Shown here: piece after piece, positions 1 to 8,730 of the stretch
Layout: each line of letters begins with the position of its first letter
Numbering within the stretch: position 1 is the stretch's first letter
NCBI RefSeq assembly: GCF_020966775.1
Contig: NZ_JAJKFV010000003.1
Location: forward strand, 1-64,000
Direction of reading: 5' to 3'
Length of the DNA stretch: 64,000 nucleotides
Source of the DNA: Rhodopirellula halodulae
GTDB lineage: Bacteria; Planctomycetota; Planctomycetia; Pirellulales; Pirellulaceae
Notes under the pieces: model-generated
Database searches by the model: none
Seen by the model: only the letters and a program-made list of their open reading frames with translations
Told to the model about the DNA's origin: nothing
Program-made: the position numbers and the translations under genes

Positions 1-78
1 CGTGGCACAAATTGGAGATTCACCACCGAAGATGCGCGAGTCAAACTCAAGTCGCTCTATCCGCAGCATGACACATAG
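1..78 (+). CDS. C-terminal end of a probable IS630-type transposase (partial)
   Basis: The window opens inside a reading frame that runs for 25 codons to a TAG at 76-78. The visible tail reads NWRFTTEDARVKLKSLYPQ, which resembles the conserved C-terminal tail of IS630-family (DDE_3) transposases. Only the tail is visible, so the catalytic residues and the element's terminal repeats cannot be checked. The match is from memory of the family. The fragment could also be a relic. Confidence 0.35.
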   Translation, partial: RGTNWRFTTEDARVKLKSLYPQHDT

Positions 79-92
79 ATCCGGAACGACCA

Positions 93-226
93 GTAGGTCA
101 GGCCCCGCCTGACGTTGGTGACCTGGTCGAGCAATGTCGATTCAGTTGGCCGGCGGGGTGGTGCGAGGGACGACGCCTCGCTTCTGTCGAAGCATCGGCC
201 GGGGCGTCAGGTGAGACCTGACCTAC
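93..226. repeat. Inverted pair of GTAG-headed palindromes (BIME-like)
   Basis: At 93-113 a GTAG head is followed by a perfect 7-bp stem (GTCAGGC / GCCTGAC) with loop CCC. At 206-226 the same kind of unit lies in reverse orientation (GTCAGGT / ACCTGAC, loop GAG, then CTAC). Just before the second unit, 187-205 matches the spacer found in the larger clusters at 40-46 and 53 kb (...GAAGCATCGGCCGGGGC). Nothing else is visible between here and the sulfatase end at 341. Confidence 0.75.
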
Positions 227-340
227 AAATACCAAGTCGTCAGGTGAGGCGTGGCGGACGAATGTCGAATCGTCGGGTGACGGGTGCCGACGTGTGCGGA
301 ATCGTTTGGGAGGCCTGCAACTACGGTTGGCTGCTCTTGG

Positions 341-1771
341 TCACGGGTGGTTGCCGAAACGGTGACGGCCTTGTTTGGCGGCTCTCAATGATTCGGGGGT
401 GTCTTGGGGAATACCGGGATCGCCCTGTGATTGCAACCAACGATCAAGCTCGTTGCTCAGTCGATTCCGAACCTCAGCCAACTCATCCTGCTCGATCAAA
501 TTGGTCATCTCGTACGGATCATTGGCGATGTCATAGAGCTCTTCCTTCGGACGCAGTTGGTAACGCTGGATCAAACGCAACAACTCGGGCTGATCGAAAC
601 ACTCGAACACCCATGTTTGCCAGTACTTGTTGTTCAGCTCACCGTTGCCCTTGATCCCCATCAAGTGTTTCTCGATGTAGAGATTCTCGTTTTGCAGGTT
701 GCGGATGTAGTGATAGCGACCGTCGGTGATCGATCGAATCGGGTACGGCGGTCCCTCCGGAACATTGTTGTGCGTGCCATAAGCATATTCTCTGTGCGCC
801 ATGACCTCACTTCGACAAACCTGCTCAAAACTTCTCCCATCGAACTTTGGCTGGTCAATTGAAACGGAACCACTCAGGTCGATCATTGTCGGCAACACAT
901 CCGCATATTGGACCAATGCATCCGTTCGAGTATTTGCACGGATACGTCCCGGCCAACGCATGATCAATCCCGTGTGCACGCCGGTGTTGTAGTTCGTCCA
1001 CTTGTTACCGGGGAATTGGGAGCCTTGTTCGGAGGTGAAGATCACGACCGTGTCATCGGCTTTGCCAGATTCCTCCAGCACCTCCATGATCTGCCCGAAT
1101 TGTTGATCCATGTAGGTGATCTCCGCGAGATAGCGACTGAACGCTTCGCGGGTTTCCTGCGTGTCACCGATGTTCGGTGGCAACTTCAGTTCATCGGGTG
1201 GATAAGCACTGGCGTCGCCCATCACCCAAGGCACATGCGGTTCGACCAACGCCACCACCAAACAAAATCGTTCGTTGCTGCGATTGATAAATTCGGCAAT
1301 CGAATCCAACTTCATCTCACGAGTCGGATTGCGAACGCAGTTCTTGTCGCATCCGTCGACCATCTCAAACGGAAACGCCTTGCGTGGCGAAACGTGGACC
1401 TTGCCCGCCAATCCAACTCGGTAACCTTCGCGGCCGAGATGCTGAGGCATGCTCTCGATATCACCGCGACTGGCAGAATGATTCCAGTTGCATCCGTTGC
1501 TCATCGGATACAGCCCCGAATACAACTCCGCGCGACAAGGTTGGCAGATCGCCTCCGCCAGAAACGCGCGATCAAACGTCATGCCTTCGCGAGCGAGCTT
1601 TTCCAAGTTGGGTGTCTTGGCGTTTTGCCCACCGTACATCGGCAGATCGTTGTAAGTGCAGTCGTCGGCCATCACGATCAGAAAGTTCGGTCGAACCTCT
1701 TCCGCCGACGTCAAGCCGACGCACGACAACAACCAAATCGAAGCAACAAGGATTCTCAACGAGAACGACAT
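341..1771 (-). CDS. Secreted sulfatase
   Basis: Sulfatase (alkaline phosphatase superfamily) that would hydrolyse sulfate esters, probably on sulfated polysaccharides outside the cytoplasm. From the ATG at 1771 the protein has a signal peptide (about residues 1-23, hydrophobic LRILVASIWLLSCVGL). The N-terminal metal-binding Asp pair follows (NFLIVMADD, D36-D37). The formylglycine motif is C76-Q-P-C-R80, followed by AELYSG. Position 4 is Cys instead of the common Ser, which the C-X-P-X-R consensus allows. The C-terminal region carries the usual ELYDIANDPYEMTNL segment. A start 11 codons upstream would put charged residues before the signal peptide, so 1771 is preferred. It stands alone, divergent from nothing obvious, with a second sulfatase 60 kb away. 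The substrate cannot be told from sequence. Confidence 0.93.
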   Translation of the reverse strand: MSFSLRILVASIWLLSCVGLTSAEEVRPNFLIVMADDCTYNDLPMYGGQNAKTPNLEKLAREGMTFDRAFLAEAICQPCRAELYSGLYPMSNGCNWNHSASRGDIESMPQHLGREGYRVGLAGKVHVSPRKAFPFEMVDGCDKNCVRNPTREMKLDSIAEFINRSNERFCLVVALVEPHVPWVMGDASAYPPDELKLPPNIGDTQETREAFSRYLAEITYMDQQFGQIMEVLEESGKADDTVVIFTSEQGSQFPGNKWTNYNTGVHTGLIMRWPGRIRANTRTDALVQYADVLPTMIDLSGSVSIDQPKFDGRSFEQVCRSEVMAHREYAYGTHNNVPEGPPYPIRSITDGRYHYIRNLQNENLYIEKHLMGIKGNGELNNKYWQTWVFECFDQPELLRLIQRYQLRPKEELYDIANDPYEMTNLIEQDELAEVRNRLSNELDRWLQSQGDPGIPQDTPESLRAAKQGRHRFGNHP

Positions 1772-1890
1772 ATCGCAGCAAACCAGTTCTGGGGATGAAC
1801 GCATTTAAGGAAGAACGACCAAGGCCGCTCGTGCGAACATATCTTACCCGCCGGTTTTTCGCGAAGCTAGCATCCTGGCTGGCTATCACG

Positions 1891-1924
1891 AAAAAAGCGA
1901 CTCGAACCAGAGCTCGAGCCGCTT
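1891..1924 (-). terminator. Intrinsic terminator of the kinase-regulator operon
   Basis: On the minus strand an 11-bp stem (AAGCGGCTCGA / TCGAGTCGCTT, one mismatch) is followed by a run of six T (1896-1891). It lies 33 bp past the stop of the sigma-54 activator gene. Confidence 0.75.
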
Positions 1925-1956
1925 GAATGGAATGTGATTGTCGCGTCGCGGATGAA

Positions 1957-3342
1957 TCAGGCGGCTTCGCTGGCTTCCGCCGCCGCGTTGATTTTGTTGT
2001 AGAGCGTTTTCAGCGAGATCCCCAGCTCTTCGGCGACGGCTTTCTTATTTTCGTTGTGCCGTTCCATGGATCGCTTGATCGCCAACGCCTCGATCTCCCG
2101 CATGGTCATCGGAGCCGTGTCGGCCAAGTCCGCTCGCAGTTGACGTCGCGAGAAGTGCTGGGGCAAATGCTCGACGTCGATTGGCAAAGCATCGCAGAGC
2201 ACGGAAGCATGTTCGATCACGTTGGCAAGCTCACGAACGTTGCCGGGCCATTGGTGCGATTGCAATTCGTCCATGGCCGCCTGTGTGAACAGGTTGCCGC
2301 TGGTGCCATCGGCACGGTGCCGCCGCAGCAAGTGTTCAGCCAGTGCTGGCAAGTCATCGATGCGATCACGAAGCGACGGCAAACGAAGTTCGAACGTGTT
2401 GATGCGGAACATCAAATCCTCGCGGAACTCGCCGGCGTCGACCATTTTTTCCAGGTCACGGTGAGTCGCACAAACGACGCGCACGTCGACTTTGATCGAT
2501 TGATTGTCACCCAGCCGTCGGATGTCGCCGGTTTCCAAGACTCGCAGCAATTTGGCTTGCACTGCCAGTGGAAGTTCACCGATCTCATCCAGGAACAACG
2601 TTCCGCCGCTGGCGACTTCGAACAATCCCATGCGTCCCGAGTCGGCTCCGGTGAAGGCACCTTTGACGTGTCCGAACAACTCACTTTCGATCAGCGTCTC
2701 GGGCAACGCACCGCAGTTGATTGCGACAAAGGGTTGCTCGCTACGCAAGCTTTCATCAGCGATGGCTCGCGCGACCAGTTCTTTTCCGCAACCCGTTTCG
2801 CCGCGAATCAGCACCGTCGACTCGGTGGGCGCAACTTTCGAGATCAGTTTGCGAACGGCCAGCATCGATTGGTTTTCGCCAATCAGATCGGAGTGCCCTT
2901 CGGCTCGCTTTAAACGATGACGCAGAGCCGCGACCGTGCGATTCCATTCACGACGTTCGCTCACACGAGCCATCAACGCCGAGATGTCCGCCAAACGACA
3001 GGGCTTGGTCAAGTAATCAAACGTGCCGTGACGCAGAGCCTTGATCGCGGTGTCTTGGCTGGGTTTTCCAGTCATCACGACGGCTTCGATTTCAGGTCGA
3101 ATCTCGCGTGCCTTCGCGATGACTTCGATCCCGTTCATGCCCGGCATGTCCAAATCGACGAGCAAACAATCGATCGGTTCTTTCGAGAGCACATCAACCG
3201 CGGTTTCGCCATCAGGGCACACCGTGACGCGGTAACCCATTCGCGGCAACTCGGTTCGCATCAGTTCCTGCAAATGCTTTTCGTCGTCGGCGAACAGCAC
3301 GTGCATTCCGTCGGCACTAGGCTGCTTGGGTTTGCTGGGCAT
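1957..3342 (-). CDS. NtrC-family sigma-54-dependent response regulator
   Basis: Two-component regulator that activates sigma-54 promoters when phosphorylated. Domains: receiver (residues 14-125, phospho-acceptor D63 in LLVDLDMPG, conserved K of LTKPC), AAA+ sigma-54 interaction domain (about 150-375) and a C-terminal Fis-type helix-turn-helix (NKKAVAEELGISLKTLYNKI). The Walker A is GETGCGKE at 181-188, the sigma-54 contact loop GAFTGA at 228-233 and the Walker B GGTLFLDEIGE near 246. It is translated after the sensor kinase, whose stop lies inside this gene's start region (26-bp overlap). The ATG at 3342 is chosen because GGAAA precedes it; an ATG at 3306 is the alternative. The target promoters are not evident here. 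Confidence 0.93.
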   Translation of the reverse strand: MPSKPKQPSADGMHVLFADDEKHLQELMRTELPRMGYRVTVCPDGETAVDVLSKEPIDCLLVDLDMPGMNGIEVIAKAREIRPEIEAVVMTGKPSQDTAIKALRHGTFDYLTKPCRLADISALMARVSERREWNRTVAALRHRLKRAEGHSDLIGENQSMLAVRKLISKVAPTESTVLIRGETGCGKELVARAIADESLRSEQPFVAINCGALPETLIESELFGHVKGAFTGADSGRMGLFEVASGGTLFLDEIGELPLAVQAKLLRVLETGDIRRLGDNQSIKVDVRVVCATHRDLEKMVDAGEFREDLMFRINTFELRLPSLRDRIDDLPALAEHLLRRHRADGTSGNLFTQAAMDELQSHQWPGNVRELANVIEHASVLCDALPIDVEHLPQHFSRRQLRADLADTAPMTMREIEALAIKRSMERHNENKKAVAEELGISLKTLYNKINAAAEASEAA

Positions 3343-5257
3343 GTTGGAATTTCCAATCTTCGAATGCGGGTGAGGAGACTTCTTCGGTGATGGCTTCGAC
3401 GGGCAGTCGCAACTCAAATTCGCTGCCGCGGTTTTCGCCTTCGCTGCGGCCGATCAGTTGGCCGCCGTGCTGACAAACGATTCGGTGGGAAATGCTGAGT
3501 CCCAATCCGGTCCCGGTGCCATCGCGGCGGCGGGTGAAAAAGGGCTCGAACAAGTGAGCTTGGACTTCGGCGGACATGCCGCAACCGGTGTCCGTGACTC
3601 GCACGGTTGAATTCTTGGGGCCTTGGTGAACGTGCACATGCACACTGCCGTCGCAATCCACACTTTCCAAAGCATTGGTGACCAAGTTCAAGACCACTTG
3701 CCGGATCTCTTGGTCGTTGGCGTAGACCACCGCGGAGTCGTCGCCCAATCGCCGCACCGTTTGGCACTTGTATTTGCCCAGCGTGGTGACCATTTCCAGC
3801 ACGTCGTCGACCAATGGCACAATGTCGAACTTAGACTTTTCCGTTTGGCCCATGCGGCTGAACAGCAGCATCTTTTCGATGATCGATTTGCAGCGGAACG
3901 CTTCGCCTTCGATTCGTTGCAAGTTCTCACGCCAGTTGTCGGACATTTCCTCGTCCAGCAAACGTTCGTGGTTGGGCAGCATCATCAAATCGTTCATCCG
4001 TGACTCCATCGCTTCGGCGCTCCAAGCGATCGCGGCCATTGGGTTGTTGATTTCATGAGCGAAGCCGGCGGCCAGGAAACCAACCCCGGCCAGCTGTTCA
4101 TTGCGGATGACTTCTTGCGAGCGATCCTTGACCTCTTGGTCCAAGTCGTCGCACATCTTTTCAATCTGGGACAAACTGTTTTGAAAGCGATCCGTCATCT
4201 GATTGAGAATCTCTGACAGTTCGCCCAATTCGTCTTCCGTTCCCAGGTCAATCCGGTGCGAGAATTCGCCTCGCGCGACCAAGCGTGCTCCCAAGACCAA
4301 TGTGTTGAACGGTGCCAGGACGCTGGTGTGGAAAATCCAAATCATCAGCAGAGCGATGACCAACGCCGCACCGAATGCGACCCAAGCGATGGTATTGCTG
4401 AGTCGGTATTCGTTCTTGACGTGATCGCTGAACGCCGACATCTCTTCGTGAATCAGTTGCTGGTGTTCCTGCGTCAGCTTTTCAAGATCACCCAGAGTTT
4501 CGTCCAAACGGTTCACCCCGTTGCCTTCCAACAGGATGTTGTAGTGGAACATGTCCTGGCGAACGCGAATGTCGTCGTAGGTGCTGCGGATTCCCTCGAC
4601 CGCGCGAGCCTGCATTTGCGGATCGATCAGCACGGTGTTCGGCGATTTGTCTTTGTTGACCGCCAGCTTGGCGTTGACCACCCACTCGTACTCGTCCAGC
4701 ACTTCGCCGATCGTTTTCATGGATTCCTGGAAGCCATGATCTTCGATTTGGCGGTTGCGAGAGGAAACGCCGTAGGCGTCGATCATCGTGGCTTCGGAAC
4801 GGATCTGACACAGACGCCGGTTGTGACTACGAGCTTCCGCGGCCAATTGGGCCAATTGGTTCGCGCACGGCAGTTCCCGTGCTCGGGCACTGATTTCCTG
4901 AGCCAGATCGTTGTACTGATTCAGACCCAAAATCCCGACCACGCCCAGCGTGATGATCAACGTGACAAGGACCAATGTTCCCGTCAGCAATTTGCCTTGG
5001 ATCGAATGCCACTTGAACAGTCGGCGTTGGTTGCCAACTCGCCAGACACCGGAATCGGTGCGTGGGTGACGTTTGCGACGAGCCCATTTCTGAGCGGACT
5101 CCTCCGCCGTCGGGTGGGCGGGATCCGCCGTCACCGCCGCACTGGATGCGGGGATGGTGTCCGCATTGGTTTCCGCCGCGGCGTTTCCATTGACGACCGT
5201 TGACGCCGACCCAATTTCGGGAGCACGATCCGCTCCCGGGGGGCTGTTTTCTGGCAT
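3317..5257 (-). CDS. Membrane sensor histidine kinase (HAMP, NtrB-like)
   Basis: Sensor kinase that should phosphorylate the sigma-54 activator encoded directly downstream. The N-terminal ~85 residues are Pro/Ala-rich and charged. A transmembrane helix follows (about 92-114, LVLVTLIITLGVVGILGL), then an extracytoplasmic four-helix-type sensor region of about 200 residues, a second helix (IAWVAFGAALVIALLMIWIF) and a HAMP domain. The HisKA box is FAHEINNPMAAI with phospho-accepting H401. The HATPase domain shows the N box (NLVTNALESV), G1 (DTGCGM) and G2 (GTGLGLSI). The periplasmic region matches no ligand-binding fold that I recognise, so the signal is unknown. Confidence 0.93.
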   Translation of the reverse strand: MPENSPPGADRAPEIGSASTVVNGNAAAETNADTIPASSAAVTADPAHPTAEESAQKWARRKRHPRTDSGVWRVGNQRRLFKWHSIQGKLLTGTLVLVTLIITLGVVGILGLNQYNDLAQEISARARELPCANQLAQLAAEARSHNRRLCQIRSEATMIDAYGVSSRNRQIEDHGFQESMKTIGEVLDEYEWVVNAKLAVNKDKSPNTVLIDPQMQARAVEGIRSTYDDIRVRQDMFHYNILLEGNGVNRLDETLGDLEKLTQEHQQLIHEEMSAFSDHVKNEYRLSNTIAWVAFGAALVIALLMIWIFHTSVLAPFNTLVLGARLVARGEFSHRIDLGTEDELGELSEILNQMTDRFQNSLSQIEKMCDDLDQEVKDRSQEVIRNEQLAGVGFLAAGFAHEINNPMAAIAWSAEAMESRMNDLMMLPNHERLLDEEMSDNWRENLQRIEGEAFRCKSIIEKMLLFSRMGQTEKSKFDIVPLVDDVLEMVTTLGKYKCQTVRRLGDDSAVVYANDQEIRQVVLNLVTNALESVDCDGSVHVHVHQGPKNSTVRVTDTGCGMSAEVQAHLFEPFFTRRRDGTGTGLGLSISHRIVCQHGGQLIGRSEGENRGSEFELRLPVEAITEEVSSPAFEDWKFQHAQQTQAA

Positions 5258-5451
5258 CTGGACTGGCCTCCTTGACCACCTCAGCGTGAAACATCCTGTT
5301 CAACTTTGCGAAGCGTATCGTTGCCCGGAACGAATCGCAAGAGCGGATCAAGCAGACTCGGCAGGGGCCGTTTCCGGCCGATCGAACTTGCGATCGTCCG
5401 CACGATTTTCCTATACCGCGAGACTGAACTTTGCTCCACGATCACCGGGGA

Positions 5452-6753
5452 ATGTCACGCGTGACCAAGACGATTTTCTTTTCCGTTGGCGAACCCAGTG
5501 GCGATCAACACGCGGCTCGTTTGATCCGCCAACTGACGCACCCCGACGGGGCATCGCCAGCGTCATCGGAGCGAATCATCTGCCGTGGTTTTGGCGGCCC
5601 GTCGATGATGTCCGCCGGCTGCCGCGTCGATCTCGACCTGACTCGACACGCGGTCGTTGGAATCGTGGAAGTCCTGCCGAAACTGCGTGAGTTCTTTCGT
5701 TTTGCCGACCAAGCCGAAGACATCTTTCGCTCCGGCGCCGTCGATGGCGTCGTGCTGGTGGATTTCCCCGGGTTCAATTGGCACATCGCGAAACGAGCTA
5801 AGAAATACGGCATTCCGGTGCATTACTATTGCCCGCCGCAGTTATGGGCTTGGGGTGCCTGGCGAGTTCGCAAGATGAAACGCAGCGTCGATCACGTGGT
5901 CGCGGTGTTGCCCGTGGAAGAAACCTTCTTCCGCAAGCACCAGATTCCAGTCAGCCTGGTGGGGCACCCGTTTTTCGATGCGGTGGAAGAACAAGCTTTG
6001 GACAACGCCGTTATGCGGCAGTTCTACCAACAACAAACGGACGGCGAGAGAATCGTTGCCGTGCTTCCCGGGTCTCGAGATCACGAAGTCAAAAACAATT
6101 TTCCGATTCAACTAGAGACCATCCGTCGGCTGTATCGCGAAATGGGAGAATCCGGGCGAGATGTTCGATTCGCCGTGGCCGCCTATCGCGACAAGCAGTG
6201 TTTATGGTGTCGCCAGCAAATGACCGACGCGGATCAGGATCTTCCGATCGATTTCTACGTGGACTGCACGTCGGAGATCATCGAGGCGTCGCACTGCGCG
6301 ATGATGGTCAGCGGCAGCGTCAGCCTGGAATTGCTGGCTCGTCAAACTCCCGCCGCGGTGATCTACCGCGTCGGACGAGTCTTGCACGCCGTCGGCAAAC
6401 GGGTGCTGAAAATCGACAGCGTGACACTGCCCAATTTGATGGCCGGACGCAAACTCTTCCCTGAATTCATTTCGGTTGGCGATCCCCAACCAGCCGTGGA
6501 TTTCCTGACGGAAACCATGCGAGCCATGCTGCAGGACAAGTTCTACTACGCCAAACTGCAACGCGACCTGAAACAGTTGCGTCAAGAACACGCGTTGCCC
6601 GGTGCCTCGCGTCGCGCGGCGGACCTGCTTCGTCAAAAATTGCTCAGTGGAAACGGCCGGCAAAGCCAAGCCATGCCATCGCAATGGGGCGACGAAACGC
6701 TGCCGCAAAAGATTTCCGTTCCCGAGCAAACCGATTCGCGACGAGCTGCGTAA
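5452..6753 (+). CDS. lpxB: Lipid-A-disaccharide synthase
   Basis: GT19 glycosyltransferase that joins UDP-diacylglucosamine and lipid X to make the lipid A disaccharide at the inner face of the cytoplasmic membrane. Family landmarks are the N-terminal FFSVGEPSGDQHAA, the VDFPGFNWHIAK segment, YYCPPQLWAWG and VLPGSRDHEVK. The late segment LPNLMAGRKLFPEFI corresponds to the family's NL(I/M)AG...PEF motif. The ATG at 5452 starts seven codons before the conserved strand; one 7 codons earlier adds nothing recognisable. The C-terminus carries about 50 extra polar residues. Presence of lpxB supports a lipid A-bearing outer membrane. The next gene starts 51 bp downstream and may be co-transcribed. 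Confidence 0.95.
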   Translation: MSRVTKTIFFSVGEPSGDQHAARLIRQLTHPDGASPASSERIICRGFGGPSMMSAGCRVDLDLTRHAVVGIVEVLPKLREFFRFADQAEDIFRSGAVDGVVLVDFPGFNWHIAKRAKKYGIPVHYYCPPQLWAWGAWRVRKMKRSVDHVVAVLPVEETFFRKHQIPVSLVGHPFFDAVEEQALDNAVMRQFYQQQTDGERIVAVLPGSRDHEVKNNFPIQLETIRRLYREMGESGRDVRFAVAAYRDKQCLWCRQQMTDADQDLPIDFYVDCTSEIIEASHCAMMVSGSVSLELLARQTPAAVIYRVGRVLHAVGKRVLKIDSVTLPNLMAGRKLFPEFISVGDPQPAVDFLTETMRAMLQDKFYYAKLQRDLKQLRQEHALPGASRRAADLLRQKLLSGNGRQSQAMPSQWGDETLPQKISVPEQTDSRRAA

Positions 6754-6804
6754 CAGCCCGGGTCCATCGTCCAACATGGCCCTACTCCTCAGTTTCGCGT
6801 CGCA

Positions 6805-7605
6805 ATGAATCAGCCCGAATCGTCTAAATCGTTGTTCTTGGGCGGTGCCGCCAAAGCCACCGCCGCCAGCCGCGAAAAGTACGTTCCTCGCATGGGCGAA
6901 GAATCGGCACTGGAGGAAGTGCTGGTCGAAGACGTCGCACCAGTTCGCATCAGTGCTTTCGTTGGATTGCTGGTCGCGATCTGCAGTTTCACCGCGGCCG
7001 TCGCGAAACCGATGTTGGTTCTGCCGGTCTTGGCAATCGCGTTGTGCCTGTTTGCTTTGCGCAAGCATGATGGTCGCACCAAACCGGTTGGGACTCTGGC
7101 CGCTCGCATCGGATTGGTCCTGGCATGCTTGTTCGGATCGACGGGCTTCTTTGTCCACCACCTGAAATCACGGACGTTGGGGAACCAAGCCGTCTACTTC
7201 GCTCGCCAGTATTTGGAACTGGCGGCCCGAGGTGAGGAATCACTCGCGATTGAACTGCAAAAGACCAAGCCGAACCGTCAGGTGGCAACGATGCAGTTGA
7301 ACGAGGCTTATTCGCAAGACGAATCCGCGATGGAGCAGTTGGAGAATTTTCGCAGCGGAGCCTACGCCGACGTGAAAAAGGCGGGCCTGGATACCGAGTG
7401 GGAACTCGACCGTCGGCCTCGCGTGTTTCAGAAGTACGGCCGCGAAAAAGTCGACACGTATTGGCGTGATCCATCCGGCAAGTTCAACGGTGTGATCCAA
7501 GTCGAATTGGAATGGAGCCCCGCATATGAGGGCGAAGAAGCTGACTGGCACGTGTCGCTGTTCCAGGTCGAACGCGAATTGATCGTGGCTCCGTCGGTTC
7601 TGTAG
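6805..7605 (+). CDS. Hypothetical membrane protein
   Basis: Protein of 266 residues that I do not recognise. A polar N-terminal segment (about 1-48) is followed by a hydrophobic pair of helices (about 49-84, ISAFVGLLVAICSFTAAVAKPMLVLPVLAIALCLFAL). A third helix lies around 98-118. The remaining ~145 residues form a soluble domain with a helical start and a strand-rich end (FNGVIQVELEWSP). This suggests a membrane-anchored domain facing the periplasm. It lies between lpxB and a lipoprotein gene on the same strand; any tie to envelope biogenesis is inference only. Confidence 0.75.
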   Translation: MNQPESSKSLFLGGAAKATAASREKYVPRMGEESALEEVLVEDVAPVRISAFVGLLVAICSFTAAVAKPMLVLPVLAIALCLFALRKHDGRTKPVGTLAARIGLVLACLFGSTGFFVHHLKSRTLGNQAVYFARQYLELAARGEESLAIELQKTKPNRQVATMQLNEAYSQDESAMEQLENFRSGAYADVKKAGLDTEWELDRRPRVFQKYGREKVDTYWRDPSGKFNGVIQVELEWSPAYEGEEADWHVSLFQVERELIVAPSVL

Positions 7606-7738
7606 GCGAAACGCCCAGGCCAACAATTCGGGCTTCAATTCACCATCGAAAGCTCGATTGGGGTGGCATCCAGACGACCGCAATGCGTACGACCGGGTAT
7701 CGAGTCGTTTTCACGTCGCTTGCTCATTGACGGTCATC

Positions 7739-8401
7739 ATGCCAATTCGGTTCACACTTCTTTCACGCACCGCGGTGTGCTTGTTGGTCTCCGGTTTGTT
7801 GCTCACTCAAACGGGATGCCTGGGCCTGATGTCCAATCTCATGCACGCCATGGGTGCCGACCAGATTCCTGCCGAATGCGAACTGTTGGAAGATTCGAAG
7901 GTTGCCGTCGTCACCTTCACCGATCGCAGCCAATACAGCGAAGACATCGCGGCTCGCTTGCTGTCTCGCAAAGTCAGCGACATCCTGTTGCGAAAGATCG
8001 ACGACATCAGCCTCGTCCGCGAAGACGAGATTCAGGAGTATCGCGACACGCACGGTTGGGAAAATTCGGACTTCCTGGACATCGGCCAAGGCGTCGAGGC
8101 CGAGAAGGTGCTGGCCATCGAACTCAGCGGCATGAAGCTTCGCGAAGGAGCCACGCTGTATCGCGGCACCGCCGCCGTCACGTTGACCTTGTTGGACGTG
8201 GAAACAGAATCGGTGGTGTTCCGCAAAGAAATCGACGAGTTCACATTTCCATCCACCGCGGGCCAGTATACCAGCGAAACGACCGAATCCAAATTCCGCA
8301 AGCTGTACCTGCAGATGTTGGCGGAACGCATTGGTCGCGTCTTCCACCCGTACGATTTTGCCGAGACCGTCGCTCTGGACGGCGCCATCGCCAGCCAATG
8401 A
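7739..8401 (+). CDS. Hypothetical lipoprotein
   Basis: Predicted lipoprotein of 220 residues. The ATG at 7739 gives a short positive N-terminus, a hydrophobic stretch and a lipobox ending LTQTGC (Cys near residue 27). The mature part begins with an alpha/beta-like strand (SKVAVVTFTDRSQYSEDIAARLLSRKVSDILL) and continues with VLAIELSGMKL and a strand-rich C-terminal half. The pattern recalls periplasmic lipoproteins that build a Rossmann-like strand (CsgG/TolB-N-like), but no specific family can be named. Starts further upstream would bury the signal peptide and were discarded. Confidence 0.75.
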   Translation: MPIRFTLLSRTAVCLLVSGLLLTQTGCLGLMSNLMHAMGADQIPAECELLEDSKVAVVTFTDRSQYSEDIAARLLSRKVSDILLRKIDDISLVREDEIQEYRDTHGWENSDFLDIGQGVEAEKVLAIELSGMKLREGATLYRGTAAVTLTLLDVETESVVFRKEIDEFTFPSTAGQYTSETTESKFRKLYLQMLAERIGRVFHPYDFAETVALDGAIASQ

Positions 8402-8730
8402 CCGATTCTCGTTCCTCCGATCTTCGCGGACGAGTCCTCCAGATGTTGGTTGGTCGCTCGATGGCTCGCGTTGGACATGCCACGCGAGACCAATTCTGCC
8501 GCGATGCCCAACGTTCCGGCGTTGCTCCGGTCGACAAGTGATGTCGATTGCTTGACAATCTCTCTGTCGGTCCGCTCGGATTCTGTCCATGAATTGCCGG
8601 ACCGCATGAGCCTGTCTGACTTTGATCGCCGGTGCTTTTCCGGTTCGGTGAAGCAGGCCCCCATACGCAGGAGCAATCCGTTCTTGCAGTCCAAGCTTCG
8701 TTTCTCGCCAACGCCCTCGATTCAAACGCT
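8402..8730. other. Intergenic stretch before the dehydrogenase gene
   Basis: No gene, palindrome or terminator is convincing here. Frames open in this stretch have no homology that I recognise. The promoter of the downstream dehydrogenase gene is expected here, but no clear -35/-10 pair was found. Confidence 0.4.

Noticed and set aside
908-1798. Long open frame opposite the sulfatase
   Set aside because: It is the antisense reading of a well-supported gene, has no recognisable domain, and arises from codon bias. The same applies to similar antisense frames opposite lpxB, lpdA, the uxaE gene, gatA, moxR and the FtsQ-like gene.
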